Assembly: GCA_950295325.1 (NCBI GenBank)
Contig: OX485803.1
Coordinates: 7,564,001 to 7,628,000, forward strand
Reading direction: 5' to 3'
From: Polytrichum commune
Taxonomy: Eukaryota > Streptophyta > Polytrichopsida > Polytrichales > Polytrichaceae
Length of the DNA: 64,000 nucleotides
The position numbers were made by a program, and so were the translations under genes. This document shows, piece after piece, positions 48,601 through 60,842 of the stretch (the first letter of the stretch is position 1; every line of letters starts with the position of its first letter). Below the pieces are notes generated by a model. That model worked only from the letters and a program-made list of their open reading frames with translations. It was not told the DNA's origin and made no database searches.

Positions 48601-51600
48601 ACATACCTAGCGTAAAAAACCCATTTGCTTGCTCCTTGCGTGGAATGAGCACACCAAAACCTTCAAGTGGGTTCTTCACATCAGCCTTGTTGAACACTGT
48701 CACAATCACTGACATGGGTTGATATACCACCTGCCATCATAATCAGTACACGTTCCCCCATAAGATTTGCGTCACACACCTTCCCAAATATCTTGACGAA
48801 AATAAAGTGAAGAATCAAGTTAGCCATAAGGAATTTGGTGTCTCTTTGAGGAACCTTTCTATTAAGAGCTTGTTAGAGCTTCTTGTCTTGAGCCTAATTT
48901 TGAAAGTTGGGTAAAACTCCTTGGACCTCCTCTTTCTGTCCAAAAAACTGAGAGAACTTTAGGATCTCAATAGGGTGTGACCCATGGGACCCACCACCTT
49001 CAATTCTGGCTCAACCTATGCAAGGATAGGTTGGCCCCCAGATCATAGCATGACAAGCTCGAAATCATGTAATTTCATAACCAGCCCCACTTTTTTAGCA
49101 TGTCAATTCGAGCCTTAAATAAAATTGGGTGACTTTATGCATAAGCTACTATACTCACCTTTTAGCCAATTCATTTAGAGTTTGACAAGGAGACTTTACA
49201 TATAACTCTATTCCAGCTCCAGGTTCAGAGCTGTAGTTGAAATATCTCGTTCACAAAATGCAAGTGCACAGCTTACCCATTCATCAATATGCCTTCTACA
49301 AATTAAGAATAGACAACAAGGTCACTTGAGACAGATAAAGAGCTGATAACCTCTGGAATGAAGTCAAGCGAATATCTCACGCCATCCTTCTTGATATTGA
49401 TTTCTCGCATATTATGCAATGGTGTCTGCAAACAGAAATCTAAACTTTTACCACAAGAAAATCTGGAAACGTCAAGGGGCAGAAGATTTAGAGAAGAGAT
49501 AGGAGATGTTTGCAGAAAATAGGGGATGCTTGCAAAAAATAGGAAAGGCAATGTGGAAGCCCACCGTTAATATAACTGCATCAAAGTGCTTCTCCTCCTT
49601 GTCTTGTGAACCTTTCTTAACATAAGAAACCGTCCAATTACTCCTCATGGGATTTCCTTGTTGGCTGCTTGAGAGTTCCAATACTTCTGTGTTCAAATTG
49701 AGGTTCTCATCACCTATTCTTTCACTTAAAGCCTTTGCCAAAGTCTGTATAGGACACAGTGCAACAAAAATTATGCCCAGAGAAGCATTGAATTATACAG
49801 GATAATTAATTGGGCAACGTATCATAGTTTCTGGTGAATTCAATATTGGACATAACATCATACTAGATTCCTCTTGTGCATGAAAGTAGGTTCACACTAC
49901 ATTGAAACTCTAAGCTGACTGTGGGATTTGTGACTACCATATAGAAATGTACCATGTAAAAGCAAAACACAATGTAGAAATGTACTATTCAGAAAGAAAT
50001 AAAATGTGGGAATGGGAACCTGCATGCCACCAACAAATGAAAATGAGCCCCGAGGTCGTTTTGAAGTAGACGTGGCTTTTGTGGTCTCATTATGGACTTT
50101 AGCAGGTCCTTGGTCACTGACTTTTTTCTTCTTGAAGGCTGATTTGAGTCCCCCAAAAAAGAGTGACCCACAGCTGGATAACACCCAAATAGAAGGATAA
50201 GAGTGGTATACATCAACTTCTTAGTGTCAAAAAATATTATTAATGTAGAGTATGAGGTGATATTGTGGATGATTGCTGTACGCAACTGAGAGAAGACATT
50301 AATCCCTGGAACAAGAAAAATTGTAGAGAAAGAAAGAGCAACAACCTTTCCTCGAGATTAAAAAGATCTGGAAATGTGTGGCGAACCTGGTTCATTATCA
50401 AAATGTGTAAAAATCTTCAGATTCCCCACAATGCACAAAAACAAAAGATTTTCTCTAAAGGTGGCATTCCTAGTGTAATAAATATACTGAGGTCAGCTGA
50501 TGCACCAAAGAAAAGGAGACAGGTTCAAAGGAAATTGTGAATTTTCAATATTGAGGTTAAGAGATGTACAGATAGAGAATCGGGATCTGAGCCACTTGTG
50601 CCTGCTACAAATGGATCCACTAGATAATCCACCACCTGTTCCCGGAATTCAACCATATATGGAAAAACACAATTTAAATGAACATGAATGTCAGATTTCA
50701 AATCATTAGGCTGATTAAAAGAAAGTTACAAATAGGACAAAGACAATAACATAAATACTGAACTACATTCTTGAGAATGAGATTTCGAATATGTGGAAAG
50801 CACAAATTATACCAGCTAAATGAAGAGTCAGTGGTTGCAAAATTTCACCTCGCGGCCAAAATGTCGTGCTACAAAATCGCCCACACTGTAGTACATGAAA
50901 AGAAGCAATATCCAAGAATGATCTTATCAGTCCAAGCAGCGAGCAAGCCAAAAGTACCTATCTTTTGAACTTTCTCAGCTTGTACCTAAGAATTGAATAA
51001 GATTCCAGCCATTGGAACAAATACAGTTCAAAAGCTTCAACCAAGTCGTACAGAAGATTCCAAGTATCCAACAAGGGCAACAAAGATGACAACTAGGACA
51101 CTTGTTCAAGAAACGCACCTTTCATCTTGAGGCAGAACTTTATTTTCAGCTGATTTTTTCAATGGATCTGGCTTGCGTTTCCAAAGAAACGGTTCTAACA
51201 AGATTTGAAACTGCGCATAAAAGAAAAAATGTAAAACATTCTGACCAGGAAAAATGTGACCATATTTTCTCAGAGCATGTGAGCCAGAAAATAATCTAAA
51301 TGGAGGCATGCTAATGCTTCATGGAAAGTGAACCAACAGAAGCCCACAAACCTCTAACATCTAGAACAAATCAAATGCTAATCATTATTGACATCTATAT
51401 GTAACATTTATTGCTGATAACATTGTTCAAAGGTTGCAAGGAACCATATCTTCAGATACAAGCAAAAACAACAATATTTGGGTTACATGATATACAGAAA
51501 TTCTAAAGCAGGATTCACCTTTGATTGAGCAGACAGAAGTTGAGTACCTATAAGCCCAAGAGGATCGGAAGGTAACTGCGAACAACCACAAACCAAAATA

Positions 51601-54085
51601 TCATCAGCTTCCCAGAGTCATTACTTGTATCTACGATCCTTTAGGAATTTGAAGGCATGTGAGGCAAGAAATTCACCAGTAATGGCCTGCCATCCCTGAC
51701 AATATAACGCTTGCTCTGATTCACGGGCTGCAATCACATTATCAGGGAGAAGAAATAATCAGTGACATCATTTTGAAATAACGTTGACCTTGTGCATTGC
51801 ATATGCAGGTCATCAGACCATATCGGTCTAAAGAATGGCTCATATTGAATGCTTAAGAGATAATACCCGTAGGCAATAAACCTTATGTGAAATTCCAACT
51901 GCTCTTAAATGGAGACACAAATATTGAACAATAACAATTTGCACGAAACATGTATTTTCAACATCACAAACTGATGACAAGATGAATGCAACACACGAAA
52001 TGACTATGAGCTGAACTTAAGATTGTCCAAGCTGTGTATCAATAAGTTTCCCCTTCAACATATGGAATTTTATTTTTGAGCTCTTTCAGGACATACCCAT
52101 AGCTGTTTTCCCCTCAATCCAAGGTCGTCAATCAAGGTAGACACTTCTGGTTCAGTCTCAACCTGTCACCCCATATTACCAGAAAATGGATTTGTCAAAA
52201 TCGATGCTCTAAATTCCTTGCAGACTAAAAAATCACAACAAAAACATTATCTACTGTATTTGCATTTGTCTGATATGAAAATTAAATATATATATTAAAA
52301 AAAAATCAATATGGAGGCTAGAGATTAGGAGAGCCTGAGGAGCTATATCAGTCCCTACAGATGCAATTAGCTCTAGGCAACATTGGTTGAAATGACACTT
52401 CAAAGACTAATTGGACTTCTAGAATATAGTAGCTGATTGCATTTCCTCACACAAACAAGACCAAATCCTCAATATTCCCCAAGGAACTTCTATGCATGAG
52501 ACTTGTCCACTAACTCAACATGACTTTGGGTTGAGAGTTGGTTGATTTGCATACAAGACCTTCGATGTTCGGTAAGTCCGTGGTAAATACTTGGAGGTAG
52601 TGTAGAGGTTTCAATGAGGAAATTCTATGTCGCTTTAGTGAGGGTCAAACTCAGTCTGGCATGTCAAGAGGTGCTAAAATGAGTTTTGACACTCAATGAA
52701 CCGAAATAGATTGCTGTTCATTCAAATTCAAACACAATCTCCCAGCTTGCACCAAAACTGCAAGAAATGATTGGTATTGTTTGCGATACAACCAACTCCT
52801 GACAAAAAATTCCATGATTTTAAAGGCTAACTCCATTAAGGTTAAGCAAAATAGGGCACCATGTGGCAACTCTAACTGAAAATACTTATTGACATTTATG
52901 CATTTGTAGCATTCTCAATTACAGGAATTTAAAACTGACCCAATAAAACTAAAAGACAATGTTTGTTACCATACCATAGTGTTGGGTCCTTTCTCCCAAA
53001 TGAGGCCATCTCTTGAATAGCTTTGAATCTTCCCACCAACAGAATCTTGTGTCTCAAAAACAGTGACTGCAACTCCTTCTGACCTCAAACGATAAGCTGC
53101 TGACAATCCACTGCAAACCCGAAAATTGGATGGATAAGAACACATAAGATGATTTTCTATTTGAATTCTGTTGCAATTAGAAGATAGAAAAAATGGCTTT
53201 GGATTGACGGAAATGGGTACCTCGCACCAGCACCAACAACTGCAACAGATCCAAGAGACCGTTCTGCATCGCCAAACAGAAAAGATTTTTCATAAGCTGA
53301 TCAATTGTGGGCACATCCACAATTGAGGTTCCTTACTTTTGATTATAAGGTTGAGCTGTCTGTAAAAAGAGCGGACCGTTTAAGAGACTGGCATTACAAT
53401 AATCACACATTAATTTTGAGCCTTCGTGAATATCAGTGCAATACTGATCACATGAATGGTTTTTAAGAAGCCTCTTCAAATCCACATAGATTTAACTTCC
53501 TGACACAGGACGTGCTTTGCAACATTCAAGACAAGGACAACTTTTCAGACATTCATTTCCAAACCAGACGAAGGGTTTATACGGAGCACAAGAGTAATCT
53601 GTAAGCAGAACGTTCATCCTTCATCCTTCATTCAACATCACAGCAATCCTTAAACCTTAGCCAAGATATAAAGAATTAGGGATAACATTTGACCCTGATG
53701 ATGAATTGCTTATTAGGCTATCCAGATTTACATTCAATCCCAATTGCCAGACCTTCTATGCTGGAGCTTTGCAGAAAATAGAAATTCGTCGTAGTTTATG
53801 AAGATTTGACATACCAATCCAAAACACGTCTTGAAATTCCAGAAATTAATATGGATGACATAATACGATCGCAGGTGAAGGTCTCTGAGAAGGACGACCC
53901 TAATCAAGAACTTACACATAGAAACCTGCTCATTGCGACACTTGGGGACATCAAATAAAGAAAGATCATGATGACATTGCAGACCGCAGGAGAGCCTTAA
54001 TTTCAAATTGAAATTCAATAACGCGAGATTGGAAAAGACGAAGGAAAGTGCGATTTATACTACTGGAGATATCCGAATCCGCCAT
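45642..54085 (-). CDS. PPO2: Protoporphyrinogen IX oxidase, PPO2 (mitochondrial) type
   Basis: Eighteen exons: 54085-54061, 53263-53221, 53110-52975, 52162-52097, 51727-51677, 51575-51519, 51210-51119, 50885-50849, 50635-50570, 50386-50346, 50173-50020, 49744-49565, 49425-49351, 48730-48607, 47919-47811, 47349-47275, 47084-46978, 45793-45642. The sum is 1590 nt (529 aa), with phase closing at all junctions. The enzyme oxidises protoporphyrinogen IX to protoporphyrin IX with FAD, the last step shared by heme and chlorophyll synthesis. Landmarks: [20 protein letters not shown] (FAD dinucleotide fold), [67 protein letters not shown] and the C-terminal [27 protein letters not shown] is the PPO2 form, distinct from plastid PPO1. 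No long transit peptide precedes the FAD motif, as in PPO2. Exon 1 (25 nt) is the least certain; an in-frame ATG at 54235 could extend it. Confidence 0.95.
46118..46530 (-). repeat. Inverted-repeat arm in PPO2 intron 17
   Basis: Inverse counterpart of about 48830-49215 in intron 13. Shared blocks include GAGGTCCAAGGAGTTT, CTTTCAAAATTAGGCTC and GCTCTAACAAGCTCTT. Length about 400 bp with many substitutions. Confidence 0.75.
47430..47765 (+). repeat. Intronic repeat family, copy in PPO2 intron 15
   Basis: Shares ATGCTTGGAGGTAGT, ACCTCCAAGCATGCACC, GATATAGAATGTTCC and AACTCCTGACAAAAAGTC blocks with copies at 31870-32295 and 52505-52835. The two TTGGAGGTAGT-type blocks are inverse to each other, so the element is a foldback. 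Confidence 0.6.
48033..48481 (+). mobile_element. MITE in PPO2 intron 14, GGTGCATTTACA termini
   Basis: The left end GGTGCATTTACAAACAACCA is matched in inverse by GTGTGTAAATGCACC at the right. Same family as 38489-38909. Non-coding. Confidence 0.7.
48830..49215 (+). repeat. Inverted-repeat arm in PPO2 intron 13
   Basis: Pairs with 46118-46530 (intron 17). The two introns flank exons 14-17, so the arms could fold together in the primary transcript. Confidence 0.75.
52505..52835 (+). repeat. Intronic repeat family, copy in PPO2 intron 3
   Basis: Third copy of the family also seen at 31870-32295 and 47430-47765 (ACTTGGAGGTAGTG, CCAACTCCTGACAAAAAAT). Non-coding. Confidence 0.55.
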
Positions 54086-54280
54086 AGCTGCGAGCACCAT
54101 TGCGAAACTCCCAAGCGTTTGCTCTCCCTCGTCGTCCATTACAAGGTTGAGGTCCCAAGGCTGAGGTCTCAAACGAAGTGCCAGCCAGCATGGAAGAGAT
54201 TGATTGGCTAGAAGATCTTCTGATAGGGTCTTCAAATTACAAGGGATGTGGGCCTTTTATGTACCTAGTCACTCTTCTTA

Positions 54281-54778
54281 GGGCCACTTCACACACGAGC
54301 CAAGAGCCCAGACCATGTAATTGTGAGAGCCCAAATGAGAGTATCCAAAGGCCGTCCCAACACACCTCCAAAATCATGTAGTGTGGTCACGGATCCTCAA
54401 GTGTAGTATGAAGTCAAATCTGACTGGGCCCTCAAACAAATGCTATTTTGATGAATTTCTATTCATGTGGGTTCTCACACATGATAAAGTAGAATAAATC
54501 AATGGTTGTGAGCATTCATAGTGCCATGGTCTCCCAATTTTGTGTTAGGTTCACCTCCAAGAGGTGGTTTTCGAAAATAATCCAAGTGATCCTGAAACAT
54601 GATCCATTTGATGCCATGTAGGAAACCATGTAGACTTGACATCCATCTTGCATTCACGTACTCCGTTGGTCCCTCAAGGGTAGTGTGAAGTGAACTTGGA
54701 CCGGCTCTGCCTTTTCCACGAATGAGAGTGCTTGAAGTGCAATGGTCATGGCTCTCACTCTTGTGCGTGAAGTGACCT
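54281..54778 (+). mobile_element. MITE copy B, GGGCCACTTCACAC family
   Basis: The left end is GGGCCACTTCACACACGAGC and the reverse complement of the right end is AGGTCACTTCACGCACAAGA. Flanked by TTA at 54278-54280 and 54779-54781. It inserted about 200 bp upstream of the PPO2 start and so may lie in that promoter. Confidence 0.78.
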
Positions 54779-54781
54779 TTA

Positions 54782-56160
54782 AATGGACACCTAAATTTGA
54801 GTGGTTTATGACAAGGTTTCTAAGTCAAGAGTGGATGCTTAAATACAGTATACATATGTTACAGTGAGATTAGGTGGACTACATGCCTCCTATGTACTCA
54901 AAAAATAGACCTCATTCTAGGTTCAATAACTAGTTAGTAATACAACTTGATCATTTGAAGAAGAAAAAAGAATGTCACTTTGACCTCCTATAACTATTAC
55001 ATGTCAACTTTGATTCTAAATTTGAAATGCAGCAAATGCTAATCATATGAGATGAGATGATTCCCAATCCAATTCAACGGTCAAAAGTATAGTATATGTG
55101 GAACTGGCAATGTCCACAATAGAAGAGCAACATGGACACTTATCTTTGCTTTTCCTTTTCGGAAAGATGTCAACTCACACATCAAACAACCTAGGTTTGG
55201 AACCATAATGCACTTGGTTATCATGTACCCCAATATTTGTGACTTGCATATCACACAAATTGTCATTTCAACTTTTCTAAACAAATTTAAGATGCAAAGT
55301 TATAAGAGATCAAACTATATATATATATAATTTTATTTTAATTTTAATTTTAATTTTTAAACAATCACATAGATTCTCCCAACTATGTCTCTTATCGAAT
55401 GTAAGATGATGTCATTATTTTGAGCACATAGTCTAGTCTCATCATAACACATGTTTTTGGGTATTTGTTTTTAAATCTAAGCCTTGCAATATGTAATCCA
55501 ATTTCAAGTGTCAAATTAAGAAAAGTGACCACATAAGACCCACATATCTTACTAGTACGATTGGTAGTCCGAATATGTTTTTGCATCTTTTTATTATTAT
55601 TAATATCATGATATAAAATTTAGGATGTTGCATGCCACCATTAACATGTATTAGAAGCATTGTGCTCTTCATTGAACTACATTGATATATGCAATTAGTT
55701 GCCTTTGTGAATAAGTCACCCATGCAATGTATTTTGCATCATAACCAAATCACAAAACCCTAAAACTTACAACTTTGGCTATTAAGCCATGTAGCAACCA
55801 CAGTCCAATTTCAATCAATGAATTTTGTAATTGTGGTAGTAAATATCCAAGATTGGTGTGGGGCAATCTAATTGCACATATCAATGTAGAGTGTTTGAGA
55901 AACATTGTCTTACGCAAGTCTTACGCGGGTGGAAGGAAATTGTTAGCAACACAACAATGTTTGCATATCATCACAAGTTTTGCTCTACAAATTAGTGCAT
56001 CATGGTTAGTGGTCTTCCTATTTGTGGATATAATGTAAGAGAAGACAATTCAAAGACTCGTGAGTTTGCATGAAATTATAAATTTTGATTAATATATTTT
56101 TATAGCCCTATTGAACCAAAACTCCAACAAAAATAGGCTACACTCATGTAAAGCTTGTCT
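54782..56160. other. Intergenic, dispersed-repeat fragments
   Basis: No gene recognised. 55395-55530 matches 2026-2240 and 55690-55755 matches 42970-43060 in inverse. A TA run lies at 55316-55329. Confidence 0.4.
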
Positions 56161-56476
56161 TTATTTTTGTGCACAACTTCTACAACACCCTTACACACAT
56201 AGTATCCACAACAATGTTAATACCAAAACCACCACCAAAAAAGACAAATGGGGGCACAAGCCGTCAAATGACAATACCTAAGCCAATGAAAAACCCCGCA
56301 AGGTACTTACCAACAATGGCACAAAGAAACAGAACTCCTCAACCTAGACAATATCCTACTAGACCATAACATGGTACTCCTAGCACAATACCACACGAAA
56401 ACCCAAGTGCAAAAAACTCTCCAAACATATGCAAACTACGTTCACCACAACCAACCCAAAGACACTAGATACATAT

Positions 56477-56520
56477 CCCTCCCCCCCCCCCCCCCCCACA
56501 CACACACGCACGCACACACA
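56477..56520. repeat. Poly-C and CA microsatellite
   Basis: A run of about 17 C is followed directly by CA/CACG dinucleotides. Similar C tracts lie at 59448-59468. Confidence 0.9.
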
Positions 56521-57889
56521 AATCACATCTAGCCAGGGGGTGCAACCCCAATAAATATATACTCACAAACAAACAAACCATGCAAATACAATGTATAGAA
56601 TCTTGCATATACAACCAAAATGGGGGGGGGTGAATACATAATCACCATCACTAGTGAAAGGATGCATTGGTTTTGGAACACATTCTCCCATACTACACAA
56701 GAAAAAACCAATAAATAAATAATAATAAATTTCAAAAAATCCAACCCATCAACCAACACCACACCCTACAACCTGAAATCACAAAACCACAAATAGCCTT
56801 TTTGAACATCACACACTCCTACTACTCATCCCCCCTTACATGCCCCACACAACCCATGCACTATAACTCACCACACAATCGCAACATCCTTTTTGGCTCT
56901 ATGGGATAGGCCAAATCCTTTAAATGAATAGGTGTATGCCTACCATACCCCATCAACTACAACACGACCTTGGAAGCTATCCTCTGGGCTAGAATGGCAT
57001 CCATAGAAGACACCCACATCATAACCATCCTAATGCTAAACCCACAAAAACTATACATCACAACAACTCCCAATCACCAAACATACCAACATCCACACAA
57101 TTGCGACTATCCCGACCCATATTATAAGCTACAACCCAAGACCGGAATGGCCATAATATTATCAATACATAGAATGTTCCTCACATCCATAATATTTATA
57201 CGCAACCAACTAAGAAACATTCAAACTCCGCAAGCCTTGCATCACATCATACAAACAATACACAATGTCCAAGTGGATACCTACCCTATCAAACCCACCC
57301 CCCTGCAATACCACATCAAATTCTCGAACGCATGAAAAACCGTTCCCAAAGTAGACACACCCTCAAACCTACTTCCATGACACTCCAATTGTCATGGAAT
57401 CCAAAGTAGACACCTCCTCAAACTCCACCCACAACATTGCACGTACACATATGGATTTTTCATCCCCCCACCAAGAAATTTGAGGGCCAAATAGGAGGCA
57501 ACACCGCAAGATTGGGGGTCTATAGCCCCAACAACAACACTCAAATATCCAAAAATACTATTGGGCTACCAAAACATCCCACAAGCATAACTCAAGGCCA
57601 TACTCATATCAATAAAAACCATACAAACCACCCATCTAGACACACATATTCACGGTCTCAATAACATATTCCTAATAAATAACCACACAAGACACCCATC
57701 CTCGCAACACCACCACTTAGACAAATTGCTTGTAGCTGCAATTGTACACCAAATATTACTAGATATAAAGTAAAAGCCCACACATGCATTACCATAAATG
57801 AAATAGCAAACAAGCTAGCAAACAAGGGAACACACAAAGACAAACCCACTAACACACCCCACATACACATCACCCACACCACCTGGGAG

Positions 57890-58495
57890 CAAGCACGGTC
57901 GAGTATATGGTAAGAATGTTGCGGTATACCAAAACCATAATTTAATTGGTCAAACGCCTAAAAGTAGTAGAAAACTATTGTTTAAATTGGATTTTTTTCA
58001 TGGCGCCCTCCATTGTTGTGTTAGGTACTCAAATGTAGAATATGAAGATGAGATCTTCAAAACATTGAAAGCATTGTTGAATATGTAATGGCTAAATATG
58101 GTTTTGGACGTACATTTCATGACCTTAAATATTTTGAGGTTGGATTTTTCATATTACTTTAATTCATTATGAACAAGAGGGCACCATTACAAAATTTGTA
58201 CAAAAAATTAAATTAACGTAATTTTATCATGTTCTAAAAAAAATTTAGACAATCATGTGTTCAATAGATCTACTTGCACACTACTTGCGCCATTTTGTAA
58301 AATATGCAGACTGTTTTTTATTTTGATTTTTTTTGTTAACATGAATTGCTTGGCTTTGTAGATCAATGTCTTTTTTTCAAATATTTATGATTTTTTCCTT
58401 CACATAATTCAAAGTTAGGATATAGTTTTGAATCACTTTCAATTAAAAACCTATGCATGGTAATATAGTTTGTGTACTTGACCATGTTTACGTCC
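57890..58495. mobile_element. Insertion of about 600 bp splitting the LINE
   Basis: The LINE coding similarity stops at about 57890 and resumes at about 58495 (PYWLAS-like, then THDGAIHN). The junction sequences form an imperfect TIR: GGGAGCAAGCACGGTCGAG at the left against GGGACGTAAACATGGTCAAG at the right in reverse complement. The target duplication is not clear. Confidence 0.55.
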
Positions 58496-59470
58496 CACCC
58501 CTATTGGCTAGCAAGCTAGCCAACTACCACACATGATGGAGCCATCCACAACCTACATAAATTCATAAATAAAGAACATGAAAATAAAATCCAACTCAAC
58601 CGAAACCAAATTCCCATGCGCTGACAAATGGTTATCAAATGACCAAATAAACCACAAACTCTTCAATCAATTATGGAAGGCAATAGGCACATCTGATGCC
58701 CAGGTCACACAAACTCAAAAATTATAATTTACTCACTCAATACATTGAGAACCACAAAAATAAAAGTAGAAAATCAAAAATAAAAGAATAGCCCTTCACG
58801 CACCCTAATCCCAACTGCACCCTATGCCCCAACAATGCCAGAGACATGTGGCCACACTTCATATCCACATGTGAGAACCAACACATAAAAGGCCTTAGAG
58901 TAGCATGCCACAACAGAGAGGTGCGCCTTATTGCCCAAACATTAGAAGCCAAAAATCTCACCTCATTTTTCACATTGACTAGCGCTAGGAACTATAACAA
59001 GCCACCCAACTCAACAATCCCATAATGGCTACTCAAATGCACCTATATACACACACCATGCCAATGCCAAGCAAAACTCAAAACTTGGCATCCTATGGAT
59101 AATAGGAGCCCCAAACCAAAGCCAAATAACCATTACCCCCTCCCACATACACACAATTCAATTTATAAAATTCACCTACTACCATGATAGATTCCTTGAC
59201 CAAGTCCTTGGACATAAACACACTAAATTAGCACCTTCCAAAACAACGGTTGGAAAGTAAACCCCCTCATCACCATCACGGCCATAGTAAGAGGCATCAT
59301 ACATGAATACTCTACACAAAAACTCACCGAACTCAAAATCCTAAAATCAAACATTAAAAGTCTCATGAGAAAGCATACACCAAAACGCCATAAAAATACC
59401 TCCTATATGTAATCCTACACAAAAGAAAACTAGACAACAAACAAACACCCCCCCCCCCCTCCCTCCCCCA

Positions 59471-60027
59471 TAACATCAGATAACTATTTTGCTAATAGTG
59501 CTCACCTCCCAAAAAGGAGGCATAGCACCTTATATGGCATCATGGATAACCATGATCAACATAAGGCTATCAGGCTCTACTTCACGCCAATACTTGGATA
59601 TTGGCAGTGTTTTCTTTCTTTTTTCTTACAATATCCAAAAATTGCATTGTTCTTTATGGTTAATTTCCATGTAAGTTGCTTTGCCCAACATATTCTAGTG
59701 GGCGAGTGGCCTACATGGAAACTAACCATAAGTATAGTACTAAGACCCCTCATAGAAACTTTTGCTCATAACATTCTAATTAAAAAAACATATTAGCAAA
59801 AAGCTTCACATACATACATATATCACAATGGACAAACTTCCATAAAAAATAGCATACATTCAGACTTCTTGAAGTTTGATTCATGTGCACACAAAACTCC
59901 AAGTTTCCAGAGCATGCCATTCATTCTACTTTTGATTGCACACTACCAAGCACAAACTTTAACAAGTAAAAATCAAGCCCTACAAGAATATTGTTACATA
60001 AGGATGTATCTCACTTATTAGTAATAA
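59471..60027. other. Intergenic, no gene seen
   Basis: AT-rich spacer between the LINE remnant and the first foldback element. Confidence 0.4.
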
Positions 60028-60418
60028 TAGTATTCTTAGTAGGCCCTGGGTAAATCACATTTGTGCTAGGCTAGGCCCGCCCCTCCCACGTCTCCTTCAC
60101 TGCCTAGTCTTCTTGCCCGCACATGCATGAGAAATTTTCCCCGTTGGGAACCATTGTGACAATACCCAGTCAAAATGACAAATATTCATGTTGACATCAC
60201 TTTCATTATTCTCAAGTTAATTGATGGAGTTCCTTCACATGCCCAAAGAACTTAGTGACTTAAGTGACATGGTATTATCACATTGGTTCCCAACGGGGAA
60301 GAGTTCCCACGCATGTGCACACATGAAGACCGGACAATGAAGGAGGCGTGGGAGGGACAAGGCCTAGCCGAACATAGATGTAATATGCCCAGGGTTTATA
60401 GTACGATTACCAATACTA
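60028..60418. mobile_element. Foldback MITE, about 390 bp
   Basis: Arms of about 140 bp (60028-60180 and 60265-60418) are inverse copies, sharing for example CCCCGTTGGGAACCA and its inverse TGGTTCCCAACGGGG, ending in TAGTATT / AATACTA. The loop is about 85 bp. The target duplication is unclear. Confidence 0.75.
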
Positions 60419-60697
60419 GTGTTGTATTGGGAACATTCTTAGGGTTAGGGTTAGGCTTAAGATGGACTAAAGGGGAAGGCTGTGTAAATGAGAAGGGGGG
60501 GGGACTTAGACGGGGATCTGAAAGTAGGAAATGGACTATAAGCATTAGAGAAGATCTAGGATCCAACCCTGAGATAAGGGTAGTTGTGTGTAGCATGAAG
60601 TGTTACCAGGAGATGTGTCCTTGAAAGTTGAATAATGGTTTATGTGGATGTTATGGTTGTTTATGAATGCAAGAGTTTGTTTATGAGGCCAGAGACC

Positions 60698-60842
60698 ATA
60701 ACATTATTCAGATCCATAACAGAGTTGTGTGGGACTGACAATATTCTACAGAACATTCCTCACATTCAGTCTGAATGTGGGGAATATTTCACACAATATT
60801 GTCAGTCCCACATAACTCTGTTATTGATCCGAATAATGTTAT
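60698..60842. repeat. Near-perfect 145-bp palindrome
   Basis: The left arm 60698-60767 and right arm 60772-60842 pair with few mismatches (ATAACATTATTC / GAATAATGTTAT; GTGTGGGACTGACAATATT / AATATTGTCAGTCCCACAT). The loop is only a few bases. It may be a small MITE or a hairpin-RNA precursor. Confidence 0.85.

Larger units (their letters stand above)
56161..59470 (+). pseudogene. Decayed LINE: RNase H and C-terminal zinc-knuckle remnants
   Basis: The plus strand is strikingly C/A-rich and encodes broken LINE polyprotein pieces in order. 56915-57335: a linker region with LEAILWARMASIEDTHII. 57440-57890: an RNase H-like part (GGNTARLGVYSPNNNTQIS, then KILLGYQNIPQA and NIFLINNHTRHPSSQHHH). 58495-59000: THDGAIHNLHKFINKEHENK, then CTLCPNNARDMWPHFISTC, HIKGLRVACHNREVRLIAQT and WLLKC, a C-x2-C...H...C zinc-binding type end. 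Reading-frame shifts and stops are frequent. The reverse transcriptase core with its YADD box was not found, so the copy is 5'-truncated or too decayed. The proline-rich frame at 56169-56369 may be an ORF1 remnant (weak). Confidence 0.7.

Noticed and set aside
60805-60820. AGTCCCACATAA, similar to the plant snRNA upstream element
   Set aside because: Differs from RTCCCACATCG at the end, lies in a palindrome, and no snRNA or TATA box follows at the fixed spacing.
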